Part shown: in pieces, positions 23,220-35,909 of the stretch
Layout: each line of letters opens with the position of its first letter
Position numbering within the stretch: the stretch's first letter is position 1
From: Cephalotus follicularis
Taxonomy: Eukaryota; Streptophyta; Magnoliopsida; Oxalidales; Cephalotaceae
Length of the DNA: 64,000 nucleotides
Reading direction: 5' to 3'
Assembly (NCBI GenBank): GCA_001972305.1
Contig: BDDD01000276.1
Span: 673,776-737,775 of the forward strand
Notes under the pieces: model-generated
Databases searched by the model: none
What the model was told of the DNA's origin: nothing
The model's input: the letters and a program-made list of their open reading frames with translations, nothing else
Program-made: the position numbers and the translations under genes

Positions 23220-24980
23220 ATTATAACTTAGATTTAAAACCTAACATCATTACTCAACGGAACTATCACATCGTATTCAATAACTTCACAGGATCACAAT
23301 ATGCTTACATCTTTGATCACCAAATTTCAAAGATATCATATTCTCATTATCATAATCATTTCTAATACTTTTGCATTTGTACATCACTTAGCATATAACC
23401 TTACACAGCGGAAAAATATAAACTTATTACATCGTAAAACAGCCATATACATTACTCACCTTTACCATAAACTTCTCATACTCTCAAGTATGTTCAATAA
23501 CTTTTGATATCATCATCTTACATGAAAACATCATAACCTATAACATTCATTTCCTTACTTTAACATCTATACATCGTCTATCATAAAACGTTACATGGCA
23601 GAAAACATTAACGCATGACATTAAGCATAAAACTTTGTAGCATAGCATACTTCCCTTCCGATACTTCGTCTACGAACTTCCTCTAAAGCTCGCACTTTCA
23701 CGTTCAACCATTTACTGGAAAAGTTTATTTGAAAACAAGACATTGAAAGGGGTGAGCTCAAATAGCACAGTAAGAAACATAGTCATAAAACGTTATTAAA
23801 ATCCATTGTTTTTGATAATCTTTATCAAAACGTTTGCAAATCGTACCTTTCAAAAATATCATAAACAAATCTAGCATATAATATAGGCATACTTTGAAAA
23901 GAAAACATCGTTTAACATCCTTTTTCTTGTATAAAAACCATCATGTTTCAAAATCATTTTTCTCTTCAAAATCCCATTCATTCTTTTCTGTTCATATCTC
24001 ATGAAACATAACATTTCATTCTATTTTTCTGACCATATCTCATGAATCAGAACATTTCATAAATAACTGAGGGGTTGTATAAACTTAAATAACCCAATTG
24101 AACCAGTAACTGGGGCAAGGTGCACTTCCCCGATCACCAACTTACATCACATGCATGTCCGTGAGCACTCTCCACTCATAACATTAATCTTTTACTAGAT
24201 TAATCCTCTCTGGATCGCAATCCAGTAGTTGTTCATCTCAGTTCGTTGCATTTTCTCATTTTGTAAAACATTTCTTAATACTTCGAGTGATTAGCTCAAA
24301 GTATTAATAAAATAAATTCGTACATCATTTGTAAAACCGAGTTTACATATAGCAATGTAAAATAGTAAAATAATAAAATCATAACTTTTATAAAAAAAAT
24401 AAACATATAATTTTATCAAGAAATTGACAGAATTTCAGAATACATAAAGCATGATAAAAATTAAAGCATTAACATTAAGGTAAATATCTCAACGAATTTA
24501 GAATGCTAAAATTCGTAAATAAAGTTAACGTAAATATTTCAACAAATTCATAAATTTTAACTGGTAAGTAAAGCTATAGTAAAATATCAGAAAATACAAC
24601 ATTTAAGAATTTAGAAAATAAGTGAAATAAAAGACTTTGGCGAAAGTAAGATTTTTCCTTACACCCATAAAATACTCTGGAAAGGTGATCAAGATTCCTT
24701 ACCTTGCTTTAATCTCCTTCTTTCCTATGATTCATCCTAGCCAAAACTTAATAGAAACTAATCCCTTCTTAGCCGAAACTACACACATATGTATAGCATT
24801 TATCAAACACAATATGTATCCTATATTGATAAACATGTCATACACCTTACCTGTTAATATTAACAACCGTACATTCGAGCTGCAGGTTCAACCGCCCAAC
24901 ATTTCCAAGTTGCTGCCAATTATCGATTATCACTTCCCTTCATTGTCGAACCAAAATACCAACTGGCTCACTGCATATAC
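23220..24980. other. AT-rich interior of LTR X2, no gene
   Basis: AT-rich sequence with imperfect repeats on AACATTTCAT and CATAACATTTCATT (23940-24060). One 124-codon open frame at 24637-25011 has no recognisable domain and is treated as chance. Confidence 0.6.
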
Positions 24981-25838
24981 AATACATTTCCATTACGATC
25001 AACGTACATAAACCAACATTGTCGTCATCGGAGCGTCGGCCAGATTACGGCCAACTCACCAGCTTGTGAAACACCCATAAACATGTTCCACATTGAACGA
25101 TCTACTCAAAACCCTCAAGACTCGCCGTGAATCAGCCCTGAACGTCGTGTCATTGGCGGCAACGAGTTGTGACTCACTGAGTCAACTCGCTGGACCTCAA
25201 CAGGTCCGATCACCATCCAAAAACGCCACACCACCACCAAATCAACACATCCCTACCCTTAACTCACCAAGACTCGGCGCCAAACGTGCGGTCTCAGGCG
25301 GCCGTGAGTCGACTTGCCGGGTCGACTCAGTCAACACATCCCTGCTGATTCTGACCGAGAAACGCCACAACGGTGGTCGAATTGGATAGAGCGGGCCTTC
25401 TAGACAAAAACCCACCCCATCCACAACGTTAATGGCGTTGGAAAACGCACGGAGAAGCGGCGACAGTAGCGGGGAAGAAGAAGAAAAGAAGAAAATGAGA
25501 AAAGGAAAGGAGGAGTTACCTTCGGCCGGTGGCCTGGGTGGTTCGCCGTCCTCTCCCAGTCACGTGGCTGGCTCCGGCGTCGTCTTCCGCGCCCTCTCTC
25601 CCTCTCTCTCCCGCTGTCTCTCCCAGCCTCTCTCATTTCTCTCTGTTGCTTCTTCATTTGCACGGGCGTGTAATGCGCCCGTGTCCCTCTCCCTCTTCCT
25701 TCAATATTTTTGCTTCCTCTTTAGTATTTACTGGCAAAATACTAAGATCTGGGTCTCGATTAATCCGTTAATTGCGACAGAAATTATCCAAACAACAACC
25801 AAAATAATCGTAAAAATAATGCGAACATAGGACCTTAC

Positions 25839-28550
25839 TGTCACACCCCGTATTCCAATCCATAAGACAACATATATGGAGATATCAGATATAATTAATA
25901 ATCCAGCATTCAGCAAATAAACAACATTCACTAAACCATAGCAAAAGCATTCCATTTGCCGGATTATATAAGAGAAAAGTCAGCACGTAGCCCATACTAC
26001 GTGCTTATACAATACTAACAATTATCCTTTTACATATCTAAAATGTAAAGCACAACAACAACGGAGTATGATCGTTCATTACAAATACAATACAACATAA
26101 ATTAACAACCTTAAGTAGATAAAAGCTCTCCAATAAAGCTTCAGCAGCACTTGCCCGAACGCCTTCACTTAATCTGAAATTGTAGGGGGTTAGCCGTTGT
26201 CCTCACTTGGCTAAGTAGGAATAATGCATGATAAAGAATATATAAATGCAACATGTATGACATTTTATATTCAAAATAACATATTTAAATATTCCAATTT
26301 ATAAGCAATCATGCCAAGTGACCATAGACAGTACAATTCAAGAATACCGCACAAGGGTAAAATCAATCCATACTGTGGTTGGGTAACACATGTTGCTAGC
26401 TCCTAGCACCAACTGCGCACCACCTAACTATCACCCTACACTCCGAAGATGATAGATCAGGTAACATTTACTGTCAGCGTTAGCGGGCAGTTTAACAAAT
26501 AAGATCCGCAGGGCAGAAAAGTTTGGGTGGATGCTTTAGCCAACTCCTGGCACCTAGGACCACCTCCGTAGCCAGTGATATCTGCCATCACTCGATTAAC
26601 GGCTTTAAGCATAGACAAACAATTCAATCAATTCAATAATAATATCACATATATAATATATGCAATATAGTAGAAGTTTTCTTTAGAAACATTTAACATT
26701 TCGATAACTGTGCATCTCCTTGGAGGAAACAGTATTCAATACGGTAGTGGTGCCTCTATTGGAGGAAAAATCAGAAATCATTAGGTTTCATTTGAAAATG
26801 ATAGTTGAAATCATTAATTGTGCACATAGCACTTAGTTGGTTCAATCCTTTGAAAGTAAGGGAACAATAGTGTTTATGAACACCCAAACAGTATATACTA
26901 ATTGTAACAGTAGCATGTACAGCAAAATAGTAAGGTACAGTTGCAATTCAAGGATTCAATAAGGTCATTAGCATACCATAGTCATTCTTACACAACTCTT
27001 CACAAGTAGTGCATACGTTGTTTAATTTCTGAAATGTAATTAAATGAGACTAGGATTGACTGTTACAATCATCCCATATGGAGGCCAGGGTGATTACATT
27101 GAATTTAAGGCCTAAACAGTACCTATATCAGAAATTTATCTCAGGACAGTCATCTGTTCCCAAGAACAGTCGGTTGTTTTGATTTAGTAGTCGACTGTTT
27201 GTTCTTAACAGTCGGCTGGTTTGATTGAGTAGTCGACTGCCATGAAGAACAGTCGACTGCTTTGCCCAGAAATTGACAGGCAGTAACAGGGCATGCATGT
27301 TCAATGTCCAAAATACTAACTCAACAACACATGCAATCAAACAGGAAATTATCCACACATGATATGCACATTATATCTTCGAAAACATGTCAATACCCCT
27401 ACCTTAAATGCTATCCCGAAATCAATTTGGATTGATTTCACTCTTTAATGTCCAAAGCTCTTTCACCAATTCAATCTTCCAATCTCAGCAGAATTGATCT
27501 ATACCATTGCATGTTTGAAGGTTCAGACATTTAACCAGTACATTTAACTAATTACCTAGTCAATTACCAGTTCCAACAATAGCTTATCAATTATTTATCA
27601 AGCCTCAAATTTTACCCTTTTGCAACTTCTCCCTACCAATCAGTTCTAATTCTAGTAATTTAATCATTCATAATCATGTTATCAGTGGATATATATTGCT
27701 ATCATCAGTATATTTAATCCACTAACAACCTAATATCCAATTAGTAGCTCATCATTATTAGTTCCTAGTTACAACTTCTTCTTTGAACCCTTTACCAATT
27801 CTATTTCAATTCCAAACTTATTAACCTTAATCATGTTAATAGAATATATATATATATATAGCTAATATTCTCCTAGTTACATCATCAACATCAGCAGACT
27901 CGGATTGGTGACTTACCAGGATGATTCAAGCTTCAACTCCCTTTGAAACTCCAACTTCCAACATGAAAGCTTCAAGAATTCCAGTAAGATCTCCTCTATC
28001 CTCAGTGTTTCCTAACACTCATTCTCTATTCTAACAGTTGATATAGGGCTTAGAAGTCTTAGAAATGGTCAGATTCCATTAACTCAGCCATCTCTTTTCT
28101 CTCTCTCACGTGTTCATTACTTCCATTCACTTTCTCTCCTTCCAATCTTCTGTTTGCAGGTTGCAGGAGGGATAGAGCACATGCAAGGCACTCCTCTTGC
28201 ATGTTATGGTAGCTGCTGACTCGCATAACACCTATCCATCATGCACTGCCTCTGCTCTGTCTCACATGCATGCACAGACACCTGTTCTGTGCCGTTCCAG
28301 TCGACTGTTGTCCTGTGACAGTCGACTGTCTCTTCCACGAATCAACCAGTCGACTGTTACCCTGTGACAGTCGGCTGTTTGAGCTGATTTTAGGGTTCCT
28401 TAAGTTTGTTTTACCAATTTGCATCTCAATTCAACCCAAGCATACACTAATCACGATTATTTTCATAATTGGACAAATAATCTCAATTAAAATGTATATT
28501 TTATTTAAAATTGGGGCAATATACATTAATTGAAAATCGAGGTCATTACA
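25839..28550 (-). mobile_element. Solo LTR Y2 nested in X2
   Basis: Plus-strand ends are TGTCACACCCCG and GGTCATTACA; 2712 bp. The flanks CTTAC (25834-25838) and CTTAA (28551-28555) are a target duplication with one difference. Joining the flanks restores the GGACCTTA-TATCGCGCATTAAAA phrase seen undisturbed in X1 at about 6025-6055. Internally it has the reverse of the Y-family CCTACTTAGCC block (26205-26222). Confidence 0.85.
27150..28380. repeat. CAGTCGACTG words in LTR Y2
   Basis: Two groups. At 27165-27260 there are CAGTCGGTTG, AGTCGACTG, CAGTCGGCTG, AGTCGACTG and CAGTCGACTG. At 28298-28372 there are CAGTCGACTG, the perfect 14-mer GACAGTCGACTGTC (28317-28330), CAGTCGACTG and CAGTCGGCTG. 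Confidence 0.85.
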
Positions 28551-28762
28551 CTTAATATCGCGCATTAAAATAGAATTTATTAGCCGCTTTGAGCAACATA
28601 ATTGCGGCTTCCATTGCGCAATGCCTTGAACGTCTCCTTATCATCCCTTTTTCAAAATCGACCTTATAAAAGAGAAAACATCATCAAATTCGAGAATTTC
28701 ACTATTCTCATTAATTCCGTAATAATATTTCATTTTATGAAAAACTCGGGTGTTACACATAC

Positions 28763-28889
28763 ATATGTATATATATATGTATTGTGATATAATATGTATT
28801 GCATCATGAATGCATTCATTACATGACATTTATTATTGTTGACCCCGAAGTGTTTTTATATTTTTCCTACTTAGCCAGTGGATTCGACC
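28763..28889 (+). mobile_element. Y-family LTR (Y3), middle segment
   Basis: Short piece between the X2 and tandem-composite insertions. It contains (AT)n and TTTTTCCTACTTAGCCAGTGG, the Y-family block, and breaks off at the AACCT target site. Confidence 0.7.
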
Positions 28890-29596
28890 AACCTTGTAAC
28901 ACCCCGCGCCCGGAGGACGGACACGTGGCATTACTCTTAATCCAATATACAATACAATGGTCGGAACTAGCAATATAAAAATGCGGAAAAACTAAAAACT
29001 TTACAATACATTTCAAGGTGCGAAAGATACAATATAGTTCTTTTACAAACCAAAGCAATAATCCACCCATACACACGATACAATCTTTCCGTAATACAAT
29101 ACACTTATCAATCCTTTTAATACAATTTACAATGCAAGCTCTGTTAAGACAGAGCGGTCATGCGGTCAAGTTGAACCTTCAGTTCTTGTATCCGTTGCTA
29201 CTTGCTGCCTTACCTGTGCCACACAAGAATGCACATACAGCCCCATCCCATAGGATGGGGTTAGCCACAAGGCTAAGCAGAACCCCCATGCCACATGTAT
29301 GCATGTACAATGTGCAATATCCGTGACAGTCTATGCAATATCAATGTTCTACGTACAATAACAAAGCATGATACAAAAAATGCATGCATACAATTGGCGG
29401 TCTAACTATCCGTATGACACTGGCCCTTAACAGAGCATATGGATAGGATCTATAACAATCAATCAATGGAAGACACTCAGTGGTGGTGTATGAAACACCC
29501 AATCAATCAATCATATCCTATAGAGCATGTGACCTCAGTCAATATAATGTCCGTCAATAACAATGATCAATCCCATGGAAGGTAGCCCTTCAAAAA

Positions 29597-29660
29597 GGGT
29601 AGGAGATCTATCTACTCATTCCGGACTTATCAGGTTTGCGACTCATAGATCTTCCACCCT
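29597..29660. repeat. Conserved AGATCT stem-loop in A/B LTRs
   Basis: GGGTAGGAGATCTATC pairs imperfectly with CATAGATCTTCCACCC across a short loop. The equivalent is at 32067-32130, 39315-39376, 43238-43300, 49622-49685 and, in the opposite orientation, 63920-63980. Confidence 0.65.
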
Positions 29661-29696
29661 ATGGCTGGGGTGGTCCAACATCGATGAGCTACAACC

Positions 29697-29853
29697 ATGG
29701 GGGAGCTATGACCGGTGGGGAGCTACGGCCCTCCAGCAGCATCAATCGTCAAACAATAATAGCACTGCTCGTCAGTATTGATCAACTACAACCATGGGGG
29801 AGCTACGACCGTCAGGGAGCTATGACCGTCGGGGAGCTACGGCCCTCCGAGAG
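29697..29853. repeat. GGGAGCTACGRCCGTC short repeats in LTR A1
   Basis: About six 15-20 bp units of GGGAGCTA(C/T)GACCGTC / GGGAGCTACGGCCCTC in two blocks. Similar blocks occur at 39414-39562 and 49723-49866, and a weaker one at 63838-63892. Confidence 0.75.
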
Positions 29854-30334
29854 CATTAATCATAAGCAGGTCAATACAATAAATGAAATGATCGACGAGA
29901 TAGGTGGACAGAGTCGACAACCTAATACGTCGATGTGAAACATAAGGTCTCTCTATAGGATTCATACAATTCAATCAATCTGTCAGTAAATGCCAATAAG
30001 TGGTGATATCTAATTGAGAAATGGGAATGTGCGAACAACGTTCCAAACTTAGATTCACGACACTTATGGCTCAATCAATAAATAGACAATAAACGGACAC
30101 AATTGAATTAACGACATAGGAAAGGACATCTATCTTGTCAAAGGAAGTCACTGAGTCATCGCCTATGGCTCAATTTGTCACTTGGTCAATATATCAATTC
30201 GATCATCGAAAACTATGGAAAAATGTGTTTCAAACGCTTGAAAACCTCAGGTGCAGTTCCGATCAAGTTGCAATGAGAAAAGGAGCTGAAATAGCTTTAA
30301 AACATCAATTTTCCAAAACACGGCGTTAGGTGCC

Positions 30335-30735
30335 AACGCTATGGATATACGAGTCGATGCTTTACATCTACTTTCAATAGTAGGCCAATGGGCGTCAACA
30401 TTTTTGCTGAAGGCATCGACGTGCATTGCGTTTTTTTTAAAACCAGTAGGTTTAGGCGTTAACGTATACATCGACGCGTGTCACCTTTCTATCAACCAAT
30501 GGGTTTAGGCATTGATGTCCTTAGGTCAAGGCGTCGATGCGTAAACCAATAACGTCGACACTAAGATGGCTGATATGATTTACGTTGATGTTTTTCCTGG
30601 GAAAAGGAAATCCCAGGTCGTAGGCGCCAATGCCAAATATACACATTGACGCTAACGCCAGATAAAACTCCAGTAAAACAATTCAAAAGCTCAAGGCGTT
30701 GATGCCAATGGGCTAGGCGTCGAAGTCTATGCTGG
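30335..30735. repeat. GCGTCGATGC word cluster in LTR A1
   Basis: At least fourteen GCGTCGAC/GCGTTGAC/GCGTCAAC variants, for example GGCGTCGATGCG at 30529 and ACGTCGACAC at 30544. The matching clusters in A2 and A3 are at 40030-40430 and 50287-50695. Confidence 0.8.
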
Positions 30736-31249
30736 GAAAAACTAGTTTTCAGCTGAAAAAGTAGCTGATCTCAGGTCAAAATCTAGTTTAGTGCAATTCT
30801 TTGAAAACAAAGGGTTAAAATCAGTCCTTTAAGGTTAGTAAAACTTGTTACAACCTTCAATTTACAGTTTCAATCTTCCTCGATCAGTTAGATCAAGGAT
30901 TCAATTTAAAAACCCCTTATTCCCTATTCAATACAATACAATCACTCTATCATTGAATTCAATCAATCAATCAATTTAGCAGTAGGCAACTCAAGTAAGA
31001 AATCATACCCAGAATCGAAGCATCAAAAGTTGTGCTAACCGTCGATTCTATGCTGGAGAACTTGAAGAACCCGCTGCTACCTTGCTCAAACGACAAAGCT
31101 AACTTGCAATTGTTATTTCGCTAATTAAGGAGCAAATACGGAGCTACTAGGAAGAAGGGGAGAGGCTGCCCAGCAAGAAAGAGAAGGAGAAGGTTAGAGA
31201 GAGAAAGGGAAATGGTGAAAATGAGAGAATGAGAGGAAAATGGCAAAAT

Positions 31250-31270
31250 GATTGACTTATATAGCCAATC
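31250..31270 (-). promoter_or_regulatory. TATA box inside an inverted repeat, LTR A1
   Basis: Arms GATTGACT and AGCCAATC (7 of 8 paired) flank TATAT; on the minus strand it reads GGCTATATAAGTCAATC. The position, about 140 bp from the inserted end, suits an LTR promoter. The same element is at 42389-42409 and 51212-51232. Confidence 0.65.
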
Positions 31271-32694
31271 CAGCCAAATCTCTGAAACTCAGCCCAAATA
31301 TCCCAACTATACATGCATATAATAAATACTATAAACAATAGGTATATGAATACCTCGATCCAATGTCTTTCAATTATCCAATAAAGTACAATTGTAACAC
31401 CCCACGCCCGGAGGACGGACACGTGGCATTACTCTCAATCCAATATACAATACAATGGTCAAGACTAGCAACATTAAAATGCGAAAAACTAAAAACTCTA
31501 CAACATATGTCAAAGTGCGGAAGATATAATACAATTCTCTTACAGCCCATCACTATAATTCATCCGTGTGATACAATCTTTTGTCGATACAATACATTTT
31601 ATTTCAATACAAAACATTGACCAAACCTTTCAAAACAGTTTACAATACCAAAACGGTCAACTAATCTTCAACTCTTCTGTCCACTGATGCTTGCTGGCCT
31701 ACCTGTGTCACACAAGAATGCACACACAGCCCCACCCCGAAGGATGGGGTTAGCCACAAGGCTAAGCAGAACCACCGTGCAACATGTATGCATGTACAAA
31801 TGTGCAATATCCGTGACAGTATATACAATATCAATGCATGATATGGCAAATGCATGCATACAATTGCCGATCTGACTATCCGTATGACACTGACCCGTAA
31901 CAGAGCATAGGGATAGGATCTATAACAATCAATCAATAGTAGACACTCAGTGGTGGTGTATAAAACACCCAATCAACTAATCATATCCTATAGAGCATGG
32001 GACCTCGGTCAGTACAGTGTCAATCAGTAACAATGATCAATCCCACGGAAGGTAGTCCTTCGAAAAGGGTGGGAGATCTATCTACTCGTCGTAGACTGAT
32101 CACGTCTTCGACTCATAGATCTTCCATCCTATGGCTGGTTCGGTACGGTAAGCTCAACCATAAAGGGAGTAATCGGTAAGCTCGACTGTCAGGGAGCAAC
32201 AATCAATACTGCTCGTCAGCAGGTCAATACAATAAATGAAATGATCAACGAAATAGTTAGACAGAGTCGACAGCAAAACATGCTGATACAAATCATAAGG
32301 TTGCTGTATAGGATCCAAACAACACAATCAATCTGTTAGTACAATGCATATAAGTGGTGATGTCTAATGGAGAAATGGGAAAATGCATCCAACGTTCCAA
32401 ACTTAGACTCACAACACTTATGGCCCAATCAATCAATCAATCATTCAATAGCCCATATATGGTGACAGTCAAATAACGAGACAGGAAAGAACATAAATCC
32501 AGTATAAAAAAGTCATTGGGTCATCGCCAACGGCTCAAGCTGTCACTCTATCAATTTATCAATTCAATCTTTGAAACCCATGTAAAATTATGTTTCAAAC
32601 GTTTGAATACGTCAAGTGAGGCTCTGGTCAAGCGGCAATGTGAAAAGGAGTTGAAATCTAGCTTTAAAATAGCTAAAAGTTCCATTCAGCCCGA

Positions 32695-33035
32695 TAGGCG
32701 TCGACGTCCTTGGCCAAAGACATCGATGCGTGTTAGGGCGTTCCTTTAAAATGGTGGATGGACATCAATGTCTTTGAAAGACATCGATGTCTATCCCTAT
32801 TTGTATAAAACTCTGGCCGAAGCCATCGATGTCCTTGGACAAAGACATCAACGCGATTCAATAAAAACAACCTGGGAATGCACATCGATGTTCAGCATCG
32901 ATGTCTTCTGTGAGGAAGAGAAATTCCAAGGAAAAGACGTCGATGTCTATCAAAGACTTCGATGTCTTTGCTACAGAATCAAAGATACTGCATTCTAAAG
33001 CAAAAGACATCGATGTCCACGGGCTGGGGATCGAT
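32695..33035. repeat. GACATCGATGTC word cluster in LTR B1
   Basis: About ten copies or variants in 340 bp, including perfect 12-mers at 32780-32791 and 33006-33017. At 32761-32791 two copies separated by TTTGAAA form a near-perfect 31-base hairpin. The matching cluster in B2 is at 43865-44185 (perfect copies at 43949-43960 and 44156-44167). Confidence 0.85.
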
Positions 33036-33550
33036 GTCTTTGCTAGACATGGTCAATTTTTGTGCAGAAAACTAGCAAATCTCAAGTCAAAATCAATTTA
33101 AAAACCTTTCTTTGAAAACCAAGGGCTAAAACCAATCTTTTCAGGTTAGTAAAACTAATTACAACCTTCAATTTACAGTTTCAATCTCTCTATATCAGTT
33201 AGGTCAATGATTTAATGAAAACCCTAATTTCACAATTTCATTCGATACAATCATTCAATCACTCAATTCAGCTAATCAATCAATCATTCTAGCAGTAGGC
33301 AATTCAAGTAAGAAATCCTACCTATAAATGTAGCATCAAAATGAGATTCAAGACAACCAATCGGTTGAAACTCCCAAGAACTACCTGCTGTCTTGTTCAA
33401 GGAGAGAAGCCACCATTTGTAGCTGCTATTTGTTGAAGAAAACCCAGTCCAAGAGCTGCCAAGGAGATGGAGCAAGGCTGCTCAGCTAGGGAGTAGAAGA
33501 GGAGGGTAGAGAGAGAGGAAGAGATGGAGAAATGAGATAATTAGAGTAAA

Positions 33551-33573
33551 GGATTGACTTATATCGTCAATCC
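33551..33573 (-). promoter_or_regulatory. TATA-like box inside a perfect inverted repeat, LTR B1
   Basis: GGATTGAC and GTCAATCC (8 bp, perfect) flank TTATATC. B2 has the same at 44684-44706 with one end mismatch. Confidence 0.65.
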
Positions 33574-33812
33574 GTCCAGTTGTCCGAGACACACCCTAAA
33601 ATCCCGACTATAAATGCATACGATCCATACTATAACCAATGGGTATATAAATACCTCAACCCAAAATAGTACAATACAGTTCAATATAATTCGATACAGT
33701 ACAATACGATGCAAAGTATGCATGAACAGTGCAAAAAGGGAATTCAGGTAGTTACAACAATCCGGTACAATGTATGCACGAACAGTACAAAAAAGGAATT
33801 TGGGTCATCACA

Positions 33813-33825
33813 TTCTCCCCTCCTT
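33813..33825 (-). promoter_or_regulatory. Polypurine tract, internal region 1
   Basis: The minus strand reads AAGGAGGGGAGAA, immediately inside the LTR end at 33812. Confidence 0.9.
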
Positions 33826-33849
33826 AAAAGAATCTGGTTCCCAGATTCG

Positions 33850-34922
33850 TCAATCAATCGGTCCATCAAATAGAAAAGGATATTTCTCTCTCATATCATC
33901 CTCGCGCTCCCAGGTGCGCTCCACTGAATCATGATACTGCCATAGAACACTAACCAAAGGAATGGTCTTGTTCCTCAATACTCTGATTTGTCTGTCAACA
34001 ACCTTTATAGGAGTCTCAATAAAAGACAAGTCAGGTTCTAACTTACTATGACTGTACTCAATGATGTGTGAGGGATCTCTAACATATCTCCTAAACTAGG
34101 AAACATGGAACACCTCATGCACTCCCGACAAGGCTGGAGGCAAAGCAAGCCTCTAGCAAGTCGGCCAATCCGATCCAATACCTCGAAAGGTCCAATGAAA
34201 CGAGGAGAAAGCTTCCCTTTCTTCCCAAATCTCATGACCCCTTTAGTGGGTGACACTTTGAGGAAAACATGGTCGCCAACACTGAACTCCAAGCCTCTAT
34301 GATGAACATCCGCATAGCTTTTCTGCCTACTCTGTGCTACAATCAATCGGTCTTTAATCAATTTCACTTTCTCAGACACAATCTAACTATCTCTGGTCCC
34401 AAAACGCTCATCTCACCGACTTGATCCCAACAAACGGGCGATCGGTACTTCCTGCCATATAGGACCTCATAAGGAGCCATATGTATGCTCTCGTGATAAC
34501 AATTGTTATACGAGAACTCAATCAAATACAAGTACTCATCCCAATTACCTCTAAAGTCGAGAACGCATGCCTGAAGCATGTCCTCCAATGTCTGACTGGG
34601 GATGAAAAGCAATGCTGAAACTCAATTTTGTACCTATAGCTGCCTGTAACTTCCTCCAAAACACGGAAGTAAAGGGAGAGTCTCAATCCGAAACAATGCT
34701 GACATGAGCTCCATGTGCTTTAACAATCTCTTTTATAAACAATCTCGACAACTTTTCTCTGGAATATGTCATCCGAATCGGGAGAAAATGGGCCAATTTC
34801 GTAAGTTGATTGACCACAACCCAAATAGCAGCATGTCTGTCACGAGTCAGAGGTAACCCGGACACAAAATCCATGGTAATATGCTCCCATTTCCACTCCG
34901 GAATGAGCAAAGATTGGAGCAA
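33850..34922 (-). pseudogene. Composite copy 1: integrase core, C-terminus and chromodomain
   Basis: On the minus strand: MDFVSGLPLTRDRHAAIWVV with the first core aspartate (34683-34922), SIVSD with the second, then LEDMLQACVLDFRGNWDEYL, SPVCWDQVGE, FSVGDHVFLKVSPTKGVMRF and KLSPRFIGPFEVLDRIG. A chromodomain-like end lies at 33890-34080 (VLRN.TIPLV near 33960). A small deletion near 34590-34600 removes the stretch that normally holds GQSE, so the catalytic glutamate is gone. Several frames are needed. Non-functional. Confidence 0.85.
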
Positions 34923-34952
34923 ACCTGCCGGTCTCTAGTGTTCCACTCTAAC

Positions 34953-35909
34953 TTACTGACAAGTGGGGAATCTTGATACATACTCTACGATCTCTCTCTT
35001 CATGCCAATCCACCAATAGCTAAGTTTGAGGTCATGATACATCTTCGTGATCCCTGGATGAATAGAGAGACGAGATTTATGAGCTTGTGAAAGAAGCTCC
35101 TCCTTCAACTCACAATTTGCTGGAACGCAAATTATGTTCCTGTATCTCAGTAACCCATCTGTATATAGAGAGAAATCAGGTTTTAAACCCTCATCAATAG
35201 CAGTCGCCACATTCTGTAGTTCCATGTCCAACCTCTGAGCATCTCTAATCTGGTCAAGCAATAAGGGTTGCACATGAATATGAGAAAGAGTCATACAAGA
35301 CAACTTGTGACTCAATGCATCTGCAACAACATTCGCTTTTCCTAGATGATATTCAATGTTAAAATCATTATCATTAAGAATTTCAAACCACCTTCTCTGT
35401 CTTATGTTCAATTATTTCTGTGAAAAGAGATATCTCAAACTCTTGTGATCAGTGAAGACTGTAAACTTTGTCCCATAAAGGTAGTGGCGCCATTTCCCAA
35501 GAGCAAAGACAATGGTCGGCTACTCCGAGTCGTGCATTGGGTTATTTTCTTCATGTGGTTTGATCTTTCTCACTGCATATGCTATTACTTTGACATATTG
35601 CATAAGGACGCAACCAAGACCTTTCCCGGAAGCATCGGTATACACCACAAAGTCTTCATTCCCGTCTGGAAATGCTAGGACAGGAGCGGAAATCAATTTG
35701 TCTTTTAACTCTTGAAAACGCCTTTCACAATCACTATCCCATACAAAAGCAGTATTTTTCTGTGTCAATCTTGTCAATGGTGCATCAATTCGGGAAAATC
35801 CCTCAACAAATAGATGATAATACCCTGCTATACCCAAGAAGCTACGGATCTCGGAAGCATTCATCGGTTGTTTCCAATCTTTCACAGCCTCAAACTTTGA
35901 CGGATCCAC
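34953..35909 (-). pseudogene. Composite copy 1: RNase H and integrase zinc region
   Basis: 35520-35909 has [50 protein letters not shown] (first RNase H aspartate) and ends in PMHDSE. After a broken stretch (35412-35519), 34953-35411 has [26 protein letters not shown] (last RNase H aspartate), the spacer, then the integrase HHCC region with HPGITKMYHDLKLSYWW and a C-X2-C (FPTCQ, first cysteine replaced by phenylalanine-proline context). Confidence 0.85.

Larger units (their letters stand above)
23097..28757 (-). mobile_element. Solo LTR X2 (split by Y2)
   Basis: Starts TGTAATGCTCCAGATC at 23097 and ends CTCGGGTGTTACA at 28757. It is flanked by the 5-bp duplication CATAC (23092-23096 and 28758-28762), so it is a solo LTR with a clean insertion into Y3. 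Without the inserted Y2 it is about 2.95 kb. The right part is homologous to LTR X1. The orientation is inferred from that homology. Confidence 0.8.
31393..33756 (-). mobile_element. Solo LTR B1 nested in LTR A1
   Basis: Starts TGTAACACCCCACGCCCGG and ends CAGGTAGTTACA; 2364 bp; flanked by ACAAT (31388-31392 and 33757-33761). It is related to A-type LTRs at both ends and in the stem-loop, but its word cluster is GACATCGATGTC rather than GCGTCGACGC, so it is a distinct subfamily. Confidence 0.9.
28895..33812 (-). mobile_element. Left LTR A1 of composite (3' LTR, split by solo LTR B1)
   Basis: A-type LTR 28895-31392, then solo LTR B1, then the last 51 bp of A (33762-33812, ending GGGTCATCACA) before the polypurine tract. 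Without B1 and its extra TSD it is about 2.55 kb, close to the right LTR (2495 bp). The end at 28915-28930 has CCGGAGGACGG and ACACGTGGCA. A TATA-containing inverted repeat lies at 31250-31270. Confidence 0.85.

Noticed and set aside
24637-25011. 124-codon open frame as a gene
   Set aside because: No domain or start context; it lies inside solo LTR X2 in AT-rich sequence and is not kept in X1.
2411-28757. X1 and X2 as the two LTRs of one long element
   Set aside because: X2 has its own CATAC target duplication and X1 is paired by primer site with gypsy-1 to its left. They are only related LTRs.
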